Source of the DNA: Manis javanica
Taxonomy: Eukaryota; Chordata; Mammalia; Pholidota; Manidae
Direction: 5' to 3'
DNA length: 64,000 bases
Assembly: GCF_040802235.1 (NCBI RefSeq)
Contig: NC_133161.1
Coordinates: 12,541,001 to 12,605,000 of the forward strand
How positions within the stretch are numbered: position 1 is the stretch's first letter; every line of letters starts with the position of its first letter. The notes beneath the pieces are model-generated. The model saw nothing but the letters and a program-made list of their open reading frames with translations. It searched no databases and was not told where the DNA came from. The translations under genes and the position numbers were made by a program. Shown piece by piece: positions 1-11,925 of the stretch.

Positions 1-660
1 ACCACACTGTTTGATAAATATCAAAAAAACTAGACAGATCACAGTCAATACTACAAACACCTATATACTGTACCTTCAGCTTTGTAGTAGTGTGTGTCTG
101 TGTGTATGTGTTAAGTGTGTGTGTGTGTGTGCACGTAAACACCTTGCATAGGTTCACTTGCTTAGGCCGATGTTAGAGATCCATCTGACCTGAAATTGAT
201 CTCTCTCCATCGATGGCAGCAATTATCAGAATTTATACAAAATGAGACTGGGGGGAAGAGATGGGGACAGATTTCTATGTTCTGTCGTCTGTATGTTGCC
301 TGCATCGGGGGTCAGTTTGGAAATACCAAATCAATTAATTTAAGCACTCCACCAGGGGAAGCTCTTCCCAGTTCCCGATTTCACCCCCACCAACAGGCAC
401 TAGAAGACTTGCAGGCTTATTCCCTTTAGTTGTGATCTTTTAACAAGTGTTTCTGTTAGTGGACTCTTGTGAAATCAATAAAGGTTTTAAAAATCATGTT
501 TAGTACTTTTTTTCTAGAAAACTTGACAGTAAACTGAAAATTCAGGGAAGTGAAAAGAAAAAATAAAACTCATCTGTCAACATTTTGCTGTATTGACTTT
601 ACCTAGACAAATGTACAGGAACTGTTTATAAAAAATATATACACAAATACCCTTTCAGTG
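1..660. other. Unassigned AT-rich DNA with a TG microsatellite and an AATAAA
   Basis: I do not recognise a gene here. A TG-rich simple repeat lies at about 88-133. A 77-codon open frame at 196-429 on the plus strand is followed by AATAAA at about 476-481, which superficially resembles the end of a transcript or retrocopy, but the peptide matches no family I know. The open frame is short enough to be chance. The stretch ends where recognisable old L1 ORF2 sequence starts near 661. Confidence 0.4.
88..133. repeat. (TG)n microsatellite, imperfect
   Basis: TG/TGTGTC units run with a few interruptions (TGTATGTG, TTAAGTG) and then a pure TG run. It is a simple sequence repeat with no coding implication. 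Confidence 0.85.
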
Positions 661-1510
661 AACTATGTTGTCAAGTGCTTTTTCTGTGTCTATGGATATG
701 AACATGTGATCTTTTTCATATGGAATAAATCCCACTTGATTGGGGTATATACTTTGTTTTATACATTGTCAGATTTGATTTGTTAATATTTTGCTGAGGC
801 TTTTTGCATCAATGTTCATGAGAGATATTGGTCTGTAGTTTTCCCTTCTTGTAAGTCTTTGTCTTATCTCAGTATTAGGATAATATTGGCCTCATATAAT
901 GAATTAGGAAGTGTTCCCTCTGTTTCTATTTTCTGAAAGAAATTATGGAGAGTTGCTATCATTTCTTCTTTAAATATTTAGTAGAATTCACCAGTGAACT
1001 CATCTGGTGCTTTCTGTTCTGGGAGGTTACTACTGACTGATTCAATTCTTAATAGATATAGGCAAAATCAGATGATCTCTCTTCTTATATGAGGTTGGCA
1101 GATTATGTCTTTCAAGGACTTGGTCCATTGCTCTAGAATATCAAATTTATGAATATAGAGTTATCCCTAATATTCCTTTATTCTCTATAGGATCAGTAGT
1201 GATGGTCACTTGTTCATTTTGTGATGTAATTTCTGTCTTGTCTCTATTTCTCTTAGCTTGGCTAGAGGTTTATCAATTTTATTGATCTTTTCAAAAAGCC
1301 ATTTTTGGATTTCATTAATTTCCTGTTTTCAATTTCATTGACTTCTGTTCTAACTGTTATTACTTCTTTTCTTCTGCTTACAGCAGATTTAATTTATCCT
1401 TTTTCTAGTTTTGTAAGATGGAAGCTTAGATTATTTCTCTTTTCTAACATATGCATTCATTGTTATCAATTTCCCTGTAAGCAGTGTTTCTACTGCATAC
1501 CACAATTTTT
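661..1510 (-). mobile_element. Old L1 (host element H), piece 1 of 3: ORF2 fragment
   Basis: Read on the minus strand this is degraded L1 ORF2 (reverse-transcriptase region). On the plus strand the complement of typical L1 phrases is visible, for example around the RT fingers and palm and the region just 5' of it. Many stops and indels make it much older than the L1s inserted into it. Piece 1 ends at 1510, in a sequence matched again at 4157, showing that the same element continues on the far side of the 1511-4156 insertion. Confidence 0.85.
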
Positions 1511-4156
1511 TTAAATTAAAGAATCATTGATATATAATCTTATGATGGTTTCAAATACACAACACAGTGGTTCAACACTCACCCATATATCACCCTCCAA
1601 TGCGGTCACTGTCCATCAATATAGTAAGATATTACAGAATCATTAACTGTATTCTCCTGGCTGTACTACCATTCCCATGACCAACCTATATTGTGATCGT
1701 GAATTATTGTGCCTCTTAATCCCCTTTTCCCTCCCTCCCCCAACCCCTCCCCTTTGGTAACCACTAGTCACTTCTTGGTGTCTATAAGTCTACTGCTATT
1801 TTGTTCCTTCTGTTTTGCTTTGTTTTCATGCTCCACAAAAAAGTGAAATTATTTGGTATTTGTCTTTCTCTGCCTGGCTTATTTCACTGAGAATAATACC
1901 CTTTAGATATATCCATGTTGTTGCAAATGGCAGGATTTCTTTTCTTTTTATTGCTGAATAATATTCCATTATGTATATGTACCACATCTTCTTTATCCAT
2001 TCATCTACTGATGGACACTTAGGTTGCTTCCATATCTTGGCTATTGCAAATTGGGCAGCGATAAACATAGGGGTGCATATGTCTTTTCAAATCAGGAATC
2101 TTGTTTTCTTCGGGTAAATTTCTAGGAGTGGAATTACTAGGTCAAATGGTACTTCTATTTTTCATTTTTTGAGAAACATCCCTATTGCTTTCCACAACAC
2201 TTGCACCAATTTACATTCCCACCACCAATGTAGGAGAGTTTCCCTTTCTCTGCATTCTCTCCAGCATTTGTTGTTCCTAGTCTTTCAATGTTGGCCATCC
2301 TAACTGATGTGAGGTGATATTTCATTATGGTTTTAATTTGCATTTCCCTGATAGTTAGTAATGTGGAGCATCTTTTCATGTGTCTGTTGGCCATGTGAAT
2401 TTCTTCTTTGGATAATTGTCTATTCATATTCTCTGACCATATTTTAATAGGGTTATTTCTTTTTTTGCTGTTGAGGCATGTGAGTTCTTTATATATTTTG
2501 GAAGTTAACCCTTTGTCTAATATGTCATTTACAAATATATCCTCCCATACTGTAGAATGCCTTTTTGTTCTTCTGATATTGTTCTTTGCTGTACAGAAGC
2601 TTTTTAGTTTTATGCAGTCCCACTTGTTCAGTTTTTATTTTGTTTCCCTTGCCCAAGGAGATGTGTTCAGGAAAAAGTTGCTCATGTTTATATTGAAGAG
2701 ATTTTTGCCTATGTTTTCTTCCAAGAGATTTATGGTTTCATGACTTACATTCAGGTCTTTGGTACATTTCAAATTTACTCATGTGTGGAGTTAGACAATG
2801 ATCCAGTTTAATTCTCTTACATGTAGATGTCCAGTTTTGCCAACATCCATTGTTGAAGAGGCTGTCTCTTCCCCATTGTATATTCATGGCTCCTTTATCA
2901 TACATTAATTGACCATAGGTGCATGGGTTTGTATCTGGGCTCTCTATTCTGTTCCATTGATCTATGGGTCTGTTCTTGTGCCAGTAACAAATTGTTTTGA
3001 TTACTCTAGCTTTGTAGTAGAGCTTGAAGTCAGGGAGTGTAATCCCCCAGCTCTCTTCTTCTTTCTCAGGATTGCTTTGGCTATGCAGTGTCTTTTGTGG
3101 TTCCATATGAGTTTTAGAACTATTTGTTCTAGTTCATTGAAAAATGCTGTTGGTATTTTGATAGGAATTGCATTGAATCAATAAATTGCTTTGGGCAGGA
3201 TGGCCATTTTGACAAGATTAATTCTTCTTATCCATGAACACAGGATAGATTTCCATTTATTGGTGTCTTCTTTAATTTTTTTCATGTGTCTTATAGTTTT
3301 CAGAATAAAGGTTTTCCACCTCATTGGTTAGTTTTATTCCTAGGTATTTTATTCTTTTTGATGCGCTTGTAACTGAAATTGTTTCCCTAATTTCTCTTTC
3401 TGCTGTTTTATTGTTAGTATATAAGAATGCAACCAATTTCTGTGTACTAATTTGGTATCCTACAACTGCTGAATTCAGTTATTAGGTCTAATAATTTTTT
3501 GTTGGCATCTTTAGGGTTTTCTATGTACAATATCATGTCATCTGCAAATAGAGTTCAACTTCTTCCTTACCATTTCAGATACTTTTTTTATCTCTTTGTG
3601 CTGTCTGATTACCATGGCAAAAGCCTCCAGGACTATGTTGAATAAACGTGGTGATAGTGGGCACCCTTCTCTTGTTCCTGATCTTAGAGGAAAATCTTTC
3701 AGCTTTTCACTTTTAAGGGTGATGTTGGCTGTGGGTTTGTCATATATGGCCTTTATTGCATTGAGGTATGTACCCATATACCCATTTTGTTATGATTTTA
3801 TTTCGTGAATGAATATTGAATTTTGTCAAATAGTTGTTTTTTCAGCATCCTTTGGGATGGGCATGTGATTTTTGTACTTCCTTTTGTTGATGTGAGGTAT
3901 GATATTGATTGATTGATGAATATTATGCCATCCTTGCATCCCTGGTATAAATACCATTTGGTCATTATGGATGATTTTTTAAATATATTTTTTAATTCAG
4001 TTGGCTAGTATTTTGGTGAGTATTTTTGCATCTGTGTTTATTAGGGATATTGGTCTATAATTCTTTTTTGGTGGTGTCTGTCTGATTTTGGTATTATAGT
4101 GATACTGGCCTCATAGAATGAGTTGTGAGGTATTCCCTCCTCTTCTACTTTTAGAC
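1511..4156 (-). mobile_element. 5'-truncated L1 inserted in old L1 H
   Basis: This is a minus-strand L1. Its A-rich 3' end lies at about 1511-1520, the 3' UTR at about 1520-1825, and the ORF2 C-terminal and RT regions continue to about 4150. Broken ORF2 frames are visible at 1826-2068, 2182-2427, 2738-3106 and 3538-3777. The endonuclease domain, ORF1 and 5' UTR are absent, the normal outcome of incomplete target-primed reverse transcription. The flanks carry a roughly 13-bp imperfect target-site duplication of type TACCACAA-T-run at 1498-1510 and 4157-4169. Confidence 0.88.
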
Positions 4157-5111
4157 TACCACAAATTTTGAAAAGTTGTATTTTTAATTTCATTTAGTTT
4201 AAAATATTTTTAAACTTATTTTAAGATTTCTTCTGTTATTTAGAAATGTGACATTTAACTTTCAAGCATTTTAGGATTTTCCAGCTGTTCTTCTGTTATT
4301 AATTTCTAGTTTAAGTCCATTATGGACTAAGAGCATACATTGTATGATGTCTATTTCTTTTACTTTGTTAAGGAGTGTTTGTGGCCCCACTTATTAAACA
4401 TTCCATGTGAGTTTGAGAAAGAGTGTATTCTTCTATGGTCAGATGAAGTATTTTACAAATATCATTTAAATCATGTTGATTAATGGTGCTGTTCACTTCA
4501 ATTATGTCCTTACTGTTTTTCTGCCAATTACTGATAGAGGGGTGTTGAAGTCTCCAACTATAAAAGTAGATTCACCTGTTTGTCCTTGCAACTCATCAAT
4601 TTCTGCATTATATTTTGATGCCTTATTGTTGGCTGCATACACATTAAGGATTGTTATTTCTTCTTAGAGAGCTGACCCCTTTATTGTTATGTAATGCCAC
4701 TCTCTACCCTTGCTAGTTTTCCTTGTTCTAAAGTATGCCTTGCCTGAAATTAATACTATTATTCCAGCTTTCTTTTGATAGGGGTTAGTGTGGTGTATGT
4801 ATCTCCATCCCTTTAATTTTAATCTATCTTTCATATCTAAAAAGGGTTTTTGTTGACAACATATAGTTGGGTCTTGTTTTTTTAACTGAGTCAGAATACC
4901 TGTTTTTTAATTGGTTTATTTAGACCATTGACATTTGAAGTGATTACTGACATAATAGGATTAATATTTATCATATTTATTATTTTCTATTCATTGTCCT
5001 TATTTGTTTTTATTTTTGTCTTCCACTCTTTTTTGCCTTTTGTGGTTTTAACTGCATATTTATTGGATTTTGTATTCTCCACTCTCTTAGCATATCAGTT
5101 ATACTTTTTTT
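4157..5111 (-). mobile_element. Old L1 (host element H), piece 2 of 3: ORF2 endonuclease side
   Basis: Continues element H in the minus orientation through the 5' half of ORF2 (endonuclease side). The complement of the L1 phrases around the endonuclease and the start of ORF2 is recognisable but degraded. It ends at the left copy of the target-site duplication (CAGTTATAC plus T-run, 5096-5111) of the next nested L1. Confidence 0.82.
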
Positions 5112-5437
5112 GTATCATTAATGTACAATTACATGAGTAACATGATGTTTACTAGACTTCCCCCATTATCAAGTCCCCACCACATACCCTGTTAGAGTAG
5201 CTGTCCATCAATGTAGTAAGATGCTAGAGAATGACTACTTGTCTTCTCTGTATTGTATACCTTCCATGGGCCCTATACTACATTATGTGTGCTAATCGTA
5301 ATGGCCCTTTTTCCCCCTTATCCCACTCTTCCGACACATCCTCCCCAGTCCCTTTCCCCTTGGTAACTGTTAGTCCATTCTTCAGTTCTGTGAGTGTGCT
5401 GCTGTGAATGTTCAGTTCTGTGAGAGACAAGTATCAG

Positions 5438-8400
5438 TCATTTGATATTTGTCTTTCTCCCTTTCTCCACCTGGCTTATTTCACTTAGCATAATATGCTC
5501 TAGCTCCATACATGTTGTTGAAAATGGTAGGATTTGTTTTATTCTTATGGCTGAATAATATTCCATTGTATACACGTACCACATCTTCTTTATCCATTCA
5601 TCTACTGATGGACACTTAAGGTGCTTCCATTTCTTGGCTATTGTAAATAGTGCTGTGATAAACATAGAGGTGCATATGATATGTCTTTCTCAAACTGGGC
5701 TGTTGTATTATTAGGGTAAATTCCTAGAAGTAGAATTCCTGGGTCAAATGGTATTTCTATTTTCAGTTTTTGAGGAACCTCCATACTGCTTTCCATAGTG
5801 GTTGAACTAATTTACATTCCCACCAGCAGTGTAGGAGGGTTCTCCTTTCTCCACATCCTTGCCAACATTTGTTGTTGTTTGTCTTTTGGATGGTGGCCAT
5901 CCTAACTGGTATGAGGTGATATCTCATTGTGGCTTTAATTTGCATTTCTCTGATGATTAGTGATGTGGAGCATCTTTTCATGTGCCTGTTGGCCATCTGA
6001 ATTTCTTCTTTGGAGAAGTGTCTGTTCAGATCCTCTGCCCATTTTATAATTGAATTATTTGCTTTTTGTTAGTTGAAGTGTGTGAGCTCTTTATATATTT
6101 TAGATGTCAACCCTTTATCAGATATGTCATTTATGAATATATTCTCCCATACTATATGTAACTTTTTGTTCTATTGATGGTATCCTTTGCTGTACAGAAG
6201 CTTTTTACCTTGATATAAGCCCACTTGTTCATTTTTTGCTTTTGTTTCCCTTGCCCAGGAAGATAAGTTCATGAAAAAGTTGCTCATATTTATGTTCAAG
6301 AGATTTTTGCCTCTGTTATTTTCTAAGAGTTTTATGGTTTCATGACTTTCATTCAGGTCTTTGATCCATTTCGAATTTACTTTTGTGCATGGGGCTAGAC
6401 AGTGATCCAGTTTCATTCTCTTACATGTAGCTGTTCAGTTTTGCCAACACCTGTGGTTGAAAAGCCTGTCATTTCCCCATTGTATATCCATGGCTCCTTT
6501 TTGTATATTAATTGACCATATATGTTTGGGTTAATATCTGCACTCTCTATTCTGTTCCACTGGTCTATGGGTCTGTTCTTGTGCCAGTACCAAATTGTCT
6601 TGATTACTGTCACTTTGTAGTACAGCTTGAAGTTGGAAAGCGAGATGCCCCCTGCTTTATTCTTCCTTCTCAGGATTGCTTTGGCTATTCAGGGTCTTTG
6701 GTGGTTCCATATTAATTTTAGAACTATTTGTTCCAGTTCATTGAAGAATGCTGTTGGTATTTTTATAGGGATTGCATTGAATCTGTAGATTGCTTTAGGC
6801 AAGATGGCCATTTTGACAATATTAATTCTTCCTAGCCAAGAGCATGGGATGAATTTTCACTTGTTAGTGTCCTCTTTAATATCTCTTAAGAGTGTCTTCC
6901 AGTTTTCAGAGTATAGGTCTTTCACTTCCTTGGTTAGATTTATTCCTAGGTATTTTATTCTTTTTGATGCAATTGTGAATGGAATTGCTTTCCTGATTTC
7001 TCTTCCTGCTAGTTCATTGTTAGTATATAGGAAAGCAACAGATTTCTGTGTATTAATTTTGTAACCTGCAACTTTGCTGAATTCAGATATTAGTTCTAGC
7101 AGTTTTAGAAGGGAGTCTTTAGGGTTTTTTATGTACAATATCATGTCATCTGCAAATAGTGACAGTTTTACTTCTTCCTTACCAAACTTGATGCCCTGTA
7201 TTTCTTTGTTTTATCTGACTGCTGTGGCTAGGACATCCAGTACTATGTTGAATAAAAGTAGGGAGAGTGGGCATCCCTGTCGTGTTCCCAATCTTAGGTG
7301 AAAACCGTTTAGCTTCTCACTGATAAGTATGATGTTGGCTGTGGGTTTGTTATATATGGCCTTTATTATGTTGAGGTACTTGCCCTCTATGCCCATTTTG
7401 TTGAGAGTTTTTATCATGAATGGATGTTGAATTTTGTTGAAAGCTTTTTCAGCATCTATGGAGATGATCATGTGGTTTTTGTCCTTTTTGTTGATGTGGT
7501 GGATGATGTTGATGGATTTTCAAATGTTGTACCATCCTTGCATCCCTGAGATGAATCCCACTTGATCATGGTGTATGATCCTCTTGATGTATTTTTTAAT
7601 TTGATTTGCTAATATTTTGTTGAGTATTTTTGCATCTAGGTTTATCAGGGATATTGGTCTGTAATTTTCTTTTTTAGTGGTGTCTTTGCCTGGTTTTGGT
7701 ATTAGTGTGATGTTGGCTTCATAGAATGAGTTTGGAAGTATTCCCTCCTCTTCTATTTTTTGGAAAACTTTAAGGAGAATGGGTATTATGTCTTCTCTAA
7801 ATGTCCAACAAAATTCAGTGGTGAATCCATCTGGCCCAGGGGTTTTGTTCTTGGGTAGTGTTTTATTACTGCTTCAATTTCATTGCTGGTAATGGGTCTG
7901 TTTAGATTTTCTGTTTCTTCCTTGGTCAGTCTTGGAAGGTCGTATTTTTCTAGAAAGTTGTCCATTTCTTCTAGGCTATCTGGCTTGTTAGCATATAGAT
8001 TTTCATAGTATTCTCTAATAATTCTTTGTATTTCTGTGGGTTCTGTCATGATTTTTCCTTTCTCATTTCTTATTCTGTTTATGTGTATAGATTCTCTTTT
8101 TCTCTTAATAAGTCTGGCTAGGGGTTTATCTATTTTGTTGATTTTGTCAAAGAACCAGCTCTCGGTTTCATTGATCTTTTTCTATTGTTTTATTCTACTC
8201 AATTTTATTTATTTCTTCTATGATCTTTTTTATGTCCCTCCTTCCGCTGACTTTGGGCCTCATTTGTTCTTCTTTTTCCAGTTTAAATAATTGTGACTTT
8301 TGACTGTTCATTTGGGATTTTTTTTCCTTCTTTAAATAGGCCTGGATTGCTATATACTTTCCTCTTAGCATTGCCTTCACTGCATCCCACAGAAGTTGTG

Positions 8401-9259
8401 GCATTGTGCTGTTGTTGTCATTTGTCTCTGTATATTGCTTGATCTCTGTTTTAATTTGGCCATTGATCCATTGATTATTTAGGAGCATGTTGTTAAGCCT
8501 CCATGTGTCTGTGAGCTTTTTTGTTTTCTAGTTTTATACCTGTGTGATCTGAGAATTTGGTTGGTAGAATTTCAATCTTTTTGAACTTACTGAGGTTCTT
8601 TTTTGTGGCCTTGTATGTGCTCTATTCTGGAAAATGTTCCATGTGCACTTGAGAAGAGTGTGTATCCTGCTGCTTTTGGGTGTAGAGCTCTGTAGATATC
8701 TGTTAGGTCCAGTTCTTCTAGTGTGTTGTTCAGTGCCTCTGTGTCCTTAGTTATTTTCTGTCTGGTTGATCTGTCCTTTGGAGTGAGTAGTGTGTTGAAG
8801 TCTCCTAAAATGAGTGCATTGCATTCTATTTCCTCCTTTAATTGTGTTAGTATTTGTTTCCCATATGTTGGTGCTCCTGTGTTGGATGCATAGATATTTA
8901 TAATGGTTATATCCTCTTGCTGGACTGATCCCTTTATCATTATGTAATGTTCTTCTTTATCTCTTGTAACTTTCTTTGTTTTGAAGTCTATTTTTTCTGA
9001 TACAAGTACTGCAACACCTGCTTTTTTCTCCCTATTGTTTGCATGAAATACCTTTTTCCATCCCTTCACCTTTAGTCTGTGCATGTCTTTGGGTTTGAGG
9101 TGAGTCTTTTGTAAGCAGCATATTGTTGGGGTGTTGCTTTTTTATCCATTCTATTACTCTGTGTCTTTTGATTGGTGCATTCAGTCCATTTACATTTAGG
9201 GTTATTATCAATATATATGTATTTATTGCCATTGCAGGCTTTGGATTCATGGTTACCAA
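5438..9259 (-). pseudogene. L1 ORF2 (endonuclease-reverse transcriptase), broken
   Basis: L1 ORF2 normally encodes an apurinic-type endonuclease, a reverse transcriptase and a C-terminal Cys-rich segment that nick the target and copy L1 RNA in place. Here the endonuclease is at 9259 to about 8590, where the N-terminal LNVNGLNAP motif is visible. The RT region is at about 8050-6860 and the C-terminal region at about 6610-5438. The frame is split into at least ten short pieces by stops and indels. The order and content are otherwise collinear with the plus-strand copy at 27281-31155. Confidence 0.88.
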
Positions 9260-9639
9260 ACGTTCAAGGGTAGCTTCTTTACTATCTAAGCATCTAACTT
9301 TAACTCACTCATTATGCTATTACAAATACAGTCTAATGATTCTTTATTTCTCTCCCTTCTTATTCTTCCTTCTCCACTCTTTATATGTTAGGTGTTTTAT
9401 TCTGTACTCTTTTGTGTTTCCCTTGACTGCTTTTGTGGATAGTTGATTTTATTTCTTGCCTTTATTTAGTATTTGGTTGGTCTGCTTTCTTTGCTGTGAT
9501 TTTATTTTCTCTGGTGACATCTATTTAGCTTTAGGAGCATTTCCATCTAGAGCAGTCCCTTTAAAATACCCTGTAGAGGTGCTTTGTGGAAGGCAAATTC
9601 CCTCAACTTTTTCTTGTCCTGAAATTGTTTAATCCCTCC

Positions 9640-10375
9640 TTCAAATTTAAATGATAATTATACTGGATACAGTATTCTTGGTTCAAGGCCCTTCTGTTTC
9701 ATTGCATTAAATATAGCATGCCATTCTCTTCTGGCCTGTAAGGTTCCTGTTGAGAAGTCTGATGATAGCCTGATGGATTTTCCTTTATAGGTGATCTTTT
9801 TTCTCTCTCTGGCTGCCTTTAATACCCTGTCCTTGTCTTTGATCTTTGCCATTTTAATTATTATATGTCTTGGTGTTGTCCTTCTTGGGACCCTTGTGTT
9901 GGGAGATCTGTGGGCTTCCATGGTCTGAGAGACTATTTCCTTCCCCAGCTTTGGGAAGTTTTCAGTAATTATTTCTTCAAAGACTCTTTCTATCCATTTT
10001 TCTCTCTCTTCTACTTCTAGTACTGCTATGATGTCAATATTGTTCCGTTTGGATTGGTCACACAGTTCTCTTAATATTCTTTCATTCCTAGAGATCCCTT
10101 TATCTCTCTCTGCCTCAGCTTCTCTATATTCCTACTTTCTGGTTTCTAGTCCATTAGCAGTCTCTTGCACCTCGTCCACTCTTACGGCCTTCTATTAATT
10201 GTTTCATATTCTCTGCCCATATTTTAATAGGGTTATTTCTTTTTTTGCTGTTGAGGCATCCCTTAGCTCTTTCATATTTCTCTGCAGCTCCATCAGCATG
10301 GTTATGACTTTTATTTTTGAATTCTTTTTCAGGAAGATTGGTTCTATCTATCTCACCCGGCCCATTCTCTGGCAT
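9640..10375 (-). pseudogene. L1 ORF1 (RNA-binding chaperone), broken and carrying an ORF2-like patch
   Basis: ORF1 encodes the trimeric coiled-coil RNA-binding protein of the L1 particle. The putative start (MPENGPGE) is at 10375. The C-terminal domain is recognisable at 9921-9658 in a phrase equivalent to RRTTPRHIIIKMAKIKDKDR. The coiled-coil part is degraded. Between about 10195 and 10259 it contains a stretch that is not ORF1 at all but matches the C-terminal part of ORF2 (CLNSKKRNNPIKIWAENM); see the findings. Confidence 0.8.
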
Positions 10376-11441
10376 TGTTTGAGTGATTTTGGACTGAACC
10401 AGGTTCTTCTGCCTTTACATAGTGGTAGAAGTGATCGCCGGCACGTGGTGCATGTGTCAGCTGGGAGAACAATGTCCCTTCCTGCTTACTGGTTGCCTTT
10501 CCCTTCTCTGCTGCCTGTGTCAGTCAGCTGCACACAGGGAGCAGTCTCTGTGTTAATGCCCTGAGCTGCTGTGTGCAGGGCCGCCTTCAGGATAGCCTAT
10601 GGCACTGTGGGGGGTAGCAGATGCACTGGGGGTGTTCTCCTGTGAGAAAAGCACCCCTTCATGCTTTCCAGACCTTGCGTCAGCTTCGTCTGTCTGTGCT
10701 GGGTAGCTGTGCATAGGCAGCAGCCTCTGCGTCTGTCCCAGTTAGCTGCGTGCTGAGAGAGGACTCTATGTGGTTGCTGTGAGCAGGGCTGCTCCATGGC
10801 TGGTCTGCAGCAGTTGTGGGACAGCCAGCTTGCTTGCAGTGCTGGTGGAGGGGAATGAATGGCAGGCTGCTTATTGCCGTGAGGGGCTTTGGAGCTGCAT
10901 TGCCACCCAGGGGGTTAGGGTGCCTGAAGTTCCTTATGATTCCTTCCTGCTGGGCTGAGTGTGCCAGGATTTTGTCCACCTGTCAAACTCTTGTCCCTTT
11001 AAGACTTTTAAAGTGCCCACTTTTCTTTTGTCCCAGGGGAGCTGACTGTGGCGACCCACTCGGAGTCTCCGTCTTGGATTTTACTTTTCCATTTCTCTAA
11101 TGTCCAGTACACCGTGCAGTGTGTGTCTGTGCTCCTGGTGCAGATTACTAGAGCTGGCTATTTAGCATTCCTGTGCTTCCACTCCCTCCCCACTCTGATT
11201 CTTTTCCTCCCGCCCATGAGCTGGGGTGGGGGAGTGCTCAGGTCCCGCCAGATCACGGCTTTGTATCTTACCCACTTCGTGAGATGCTGAGTTCTCACAG
11301 ATGTAGATGTAGCCTGGCTGTTGTACTGTATCTTCTGGTCTCTCTCTTAGGAATAGTTGTATTTGCTGTATTTTCAAAATATATATGGTTTTGGGAGATT
11401 TCCACTGCCCTACTCATGCCGCCATCTTGAGCGCTCTCCCA
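10376..11441 (-). promoter_or_regulatory. L1 5' UTR / internal promoter region
   Basis: About 1.07 kb lies between the element's 5' end and the ORF1 start, GC-richer than the ORFs. A YY1-type site (CAAGATGGCGGC on the minus strand) sits within the first 25 bases of the element, the position it takes in other L1 promoters where it sets the transcription start. Several short open frames on both strands here are not supported as genes. This leader is longer than, and largely unlike, the roughly 0.64-kb leaders of the plus-strand L1s at 22040 and 25506. Confidence 0.75.
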
Positions 11442-11925
11442 CAGTTATACTTTTTTTTTTAACTTTTTTTTAGTGGCTTCCCTAGAGTCTACCATGTACA
11501 TTTACAACTAATTCAACTCCATTTTCAAATAACACTGTACCACTGCATGGGTAATGTAAGTACTTTTATAACTGAGTATTCCCAGTCTATCCTCCAATTC
11601 CTTATAACATCATTGCCATTCATTTCACTTATCCATAAGTATAGCCACCAGATACGTGGTTTCTATTACTATTTTAAGCAAACTGTTAGGTCTATTAAGA
11701 ATAAAAAAACTAAAATATTTATTTTACCTTTATTTATTTATCCTTCACTACTAGCTCTTCCCTTCTTAATGTAGACCTGAGTTTCTGACCTATATCATTT
11801 CCTTATCTCTAAACAACTTCTTTCATGGGTGGCAGGTATCTGGTCTTGAAGAACCTCTTTTAAGAAAAAGGTAGGTCTACTGGTAATAAGGTGGGTTTAT
11901 TGGCAACAAATCCCCAACTACCACT
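11442..11925 (-). mobile_element. Old L1 (host element H), piece 3 of 3: ORF1/ORF2 junction region
   Basis: Starts with the right copy of the target-site duplication (CAGTTATAC plus T's). It continues with the inter-ORF and late ORF1 segment of an old mammalian L1 in the minus orientation, recognisable by its characteristic wording up to the region near 11910 where lists such as GGCAACAAATCCCC occur. Similarity fades near 11925. The 5' part of element H is not seen beyond. Confidence 0.72.

Larger units (their letters stand above)
5112..11441 (-). mobile_element. Full-length L1 with 5' UTR, inserted in old L1 H
   Basis: A complete-length minus-strand L1 of about 6.3 kb. In element order it has a 5' UTR (11441 down to about 10376), ORF1 (about 10375-9640), ORF2 (about 9259-5438) and a 3' UTR (about 5437-5112). 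A 16-bp duplication, CAGTTATAC followed by T's, flanks it at 5096-5111 and 11442-11457. The element's first bases contain CAAGATGGCGGC, the YY1-type motif typical of L1 promoters. Both ORFs are interrupted by stops and frameshifts, so it is not expected to mobilise itself. Confidence 0.92.

Noticed and set aside
88..133. TG tract as telomere-like or regulatory repeat
   Set aside because: An ordinary dinucleotide microsatellite.
10199..11290. Plus-strand frames inside the L1 5' UTR
   Set aside because: They are shadows of the L1 leader and ORF1 on the minus strand.
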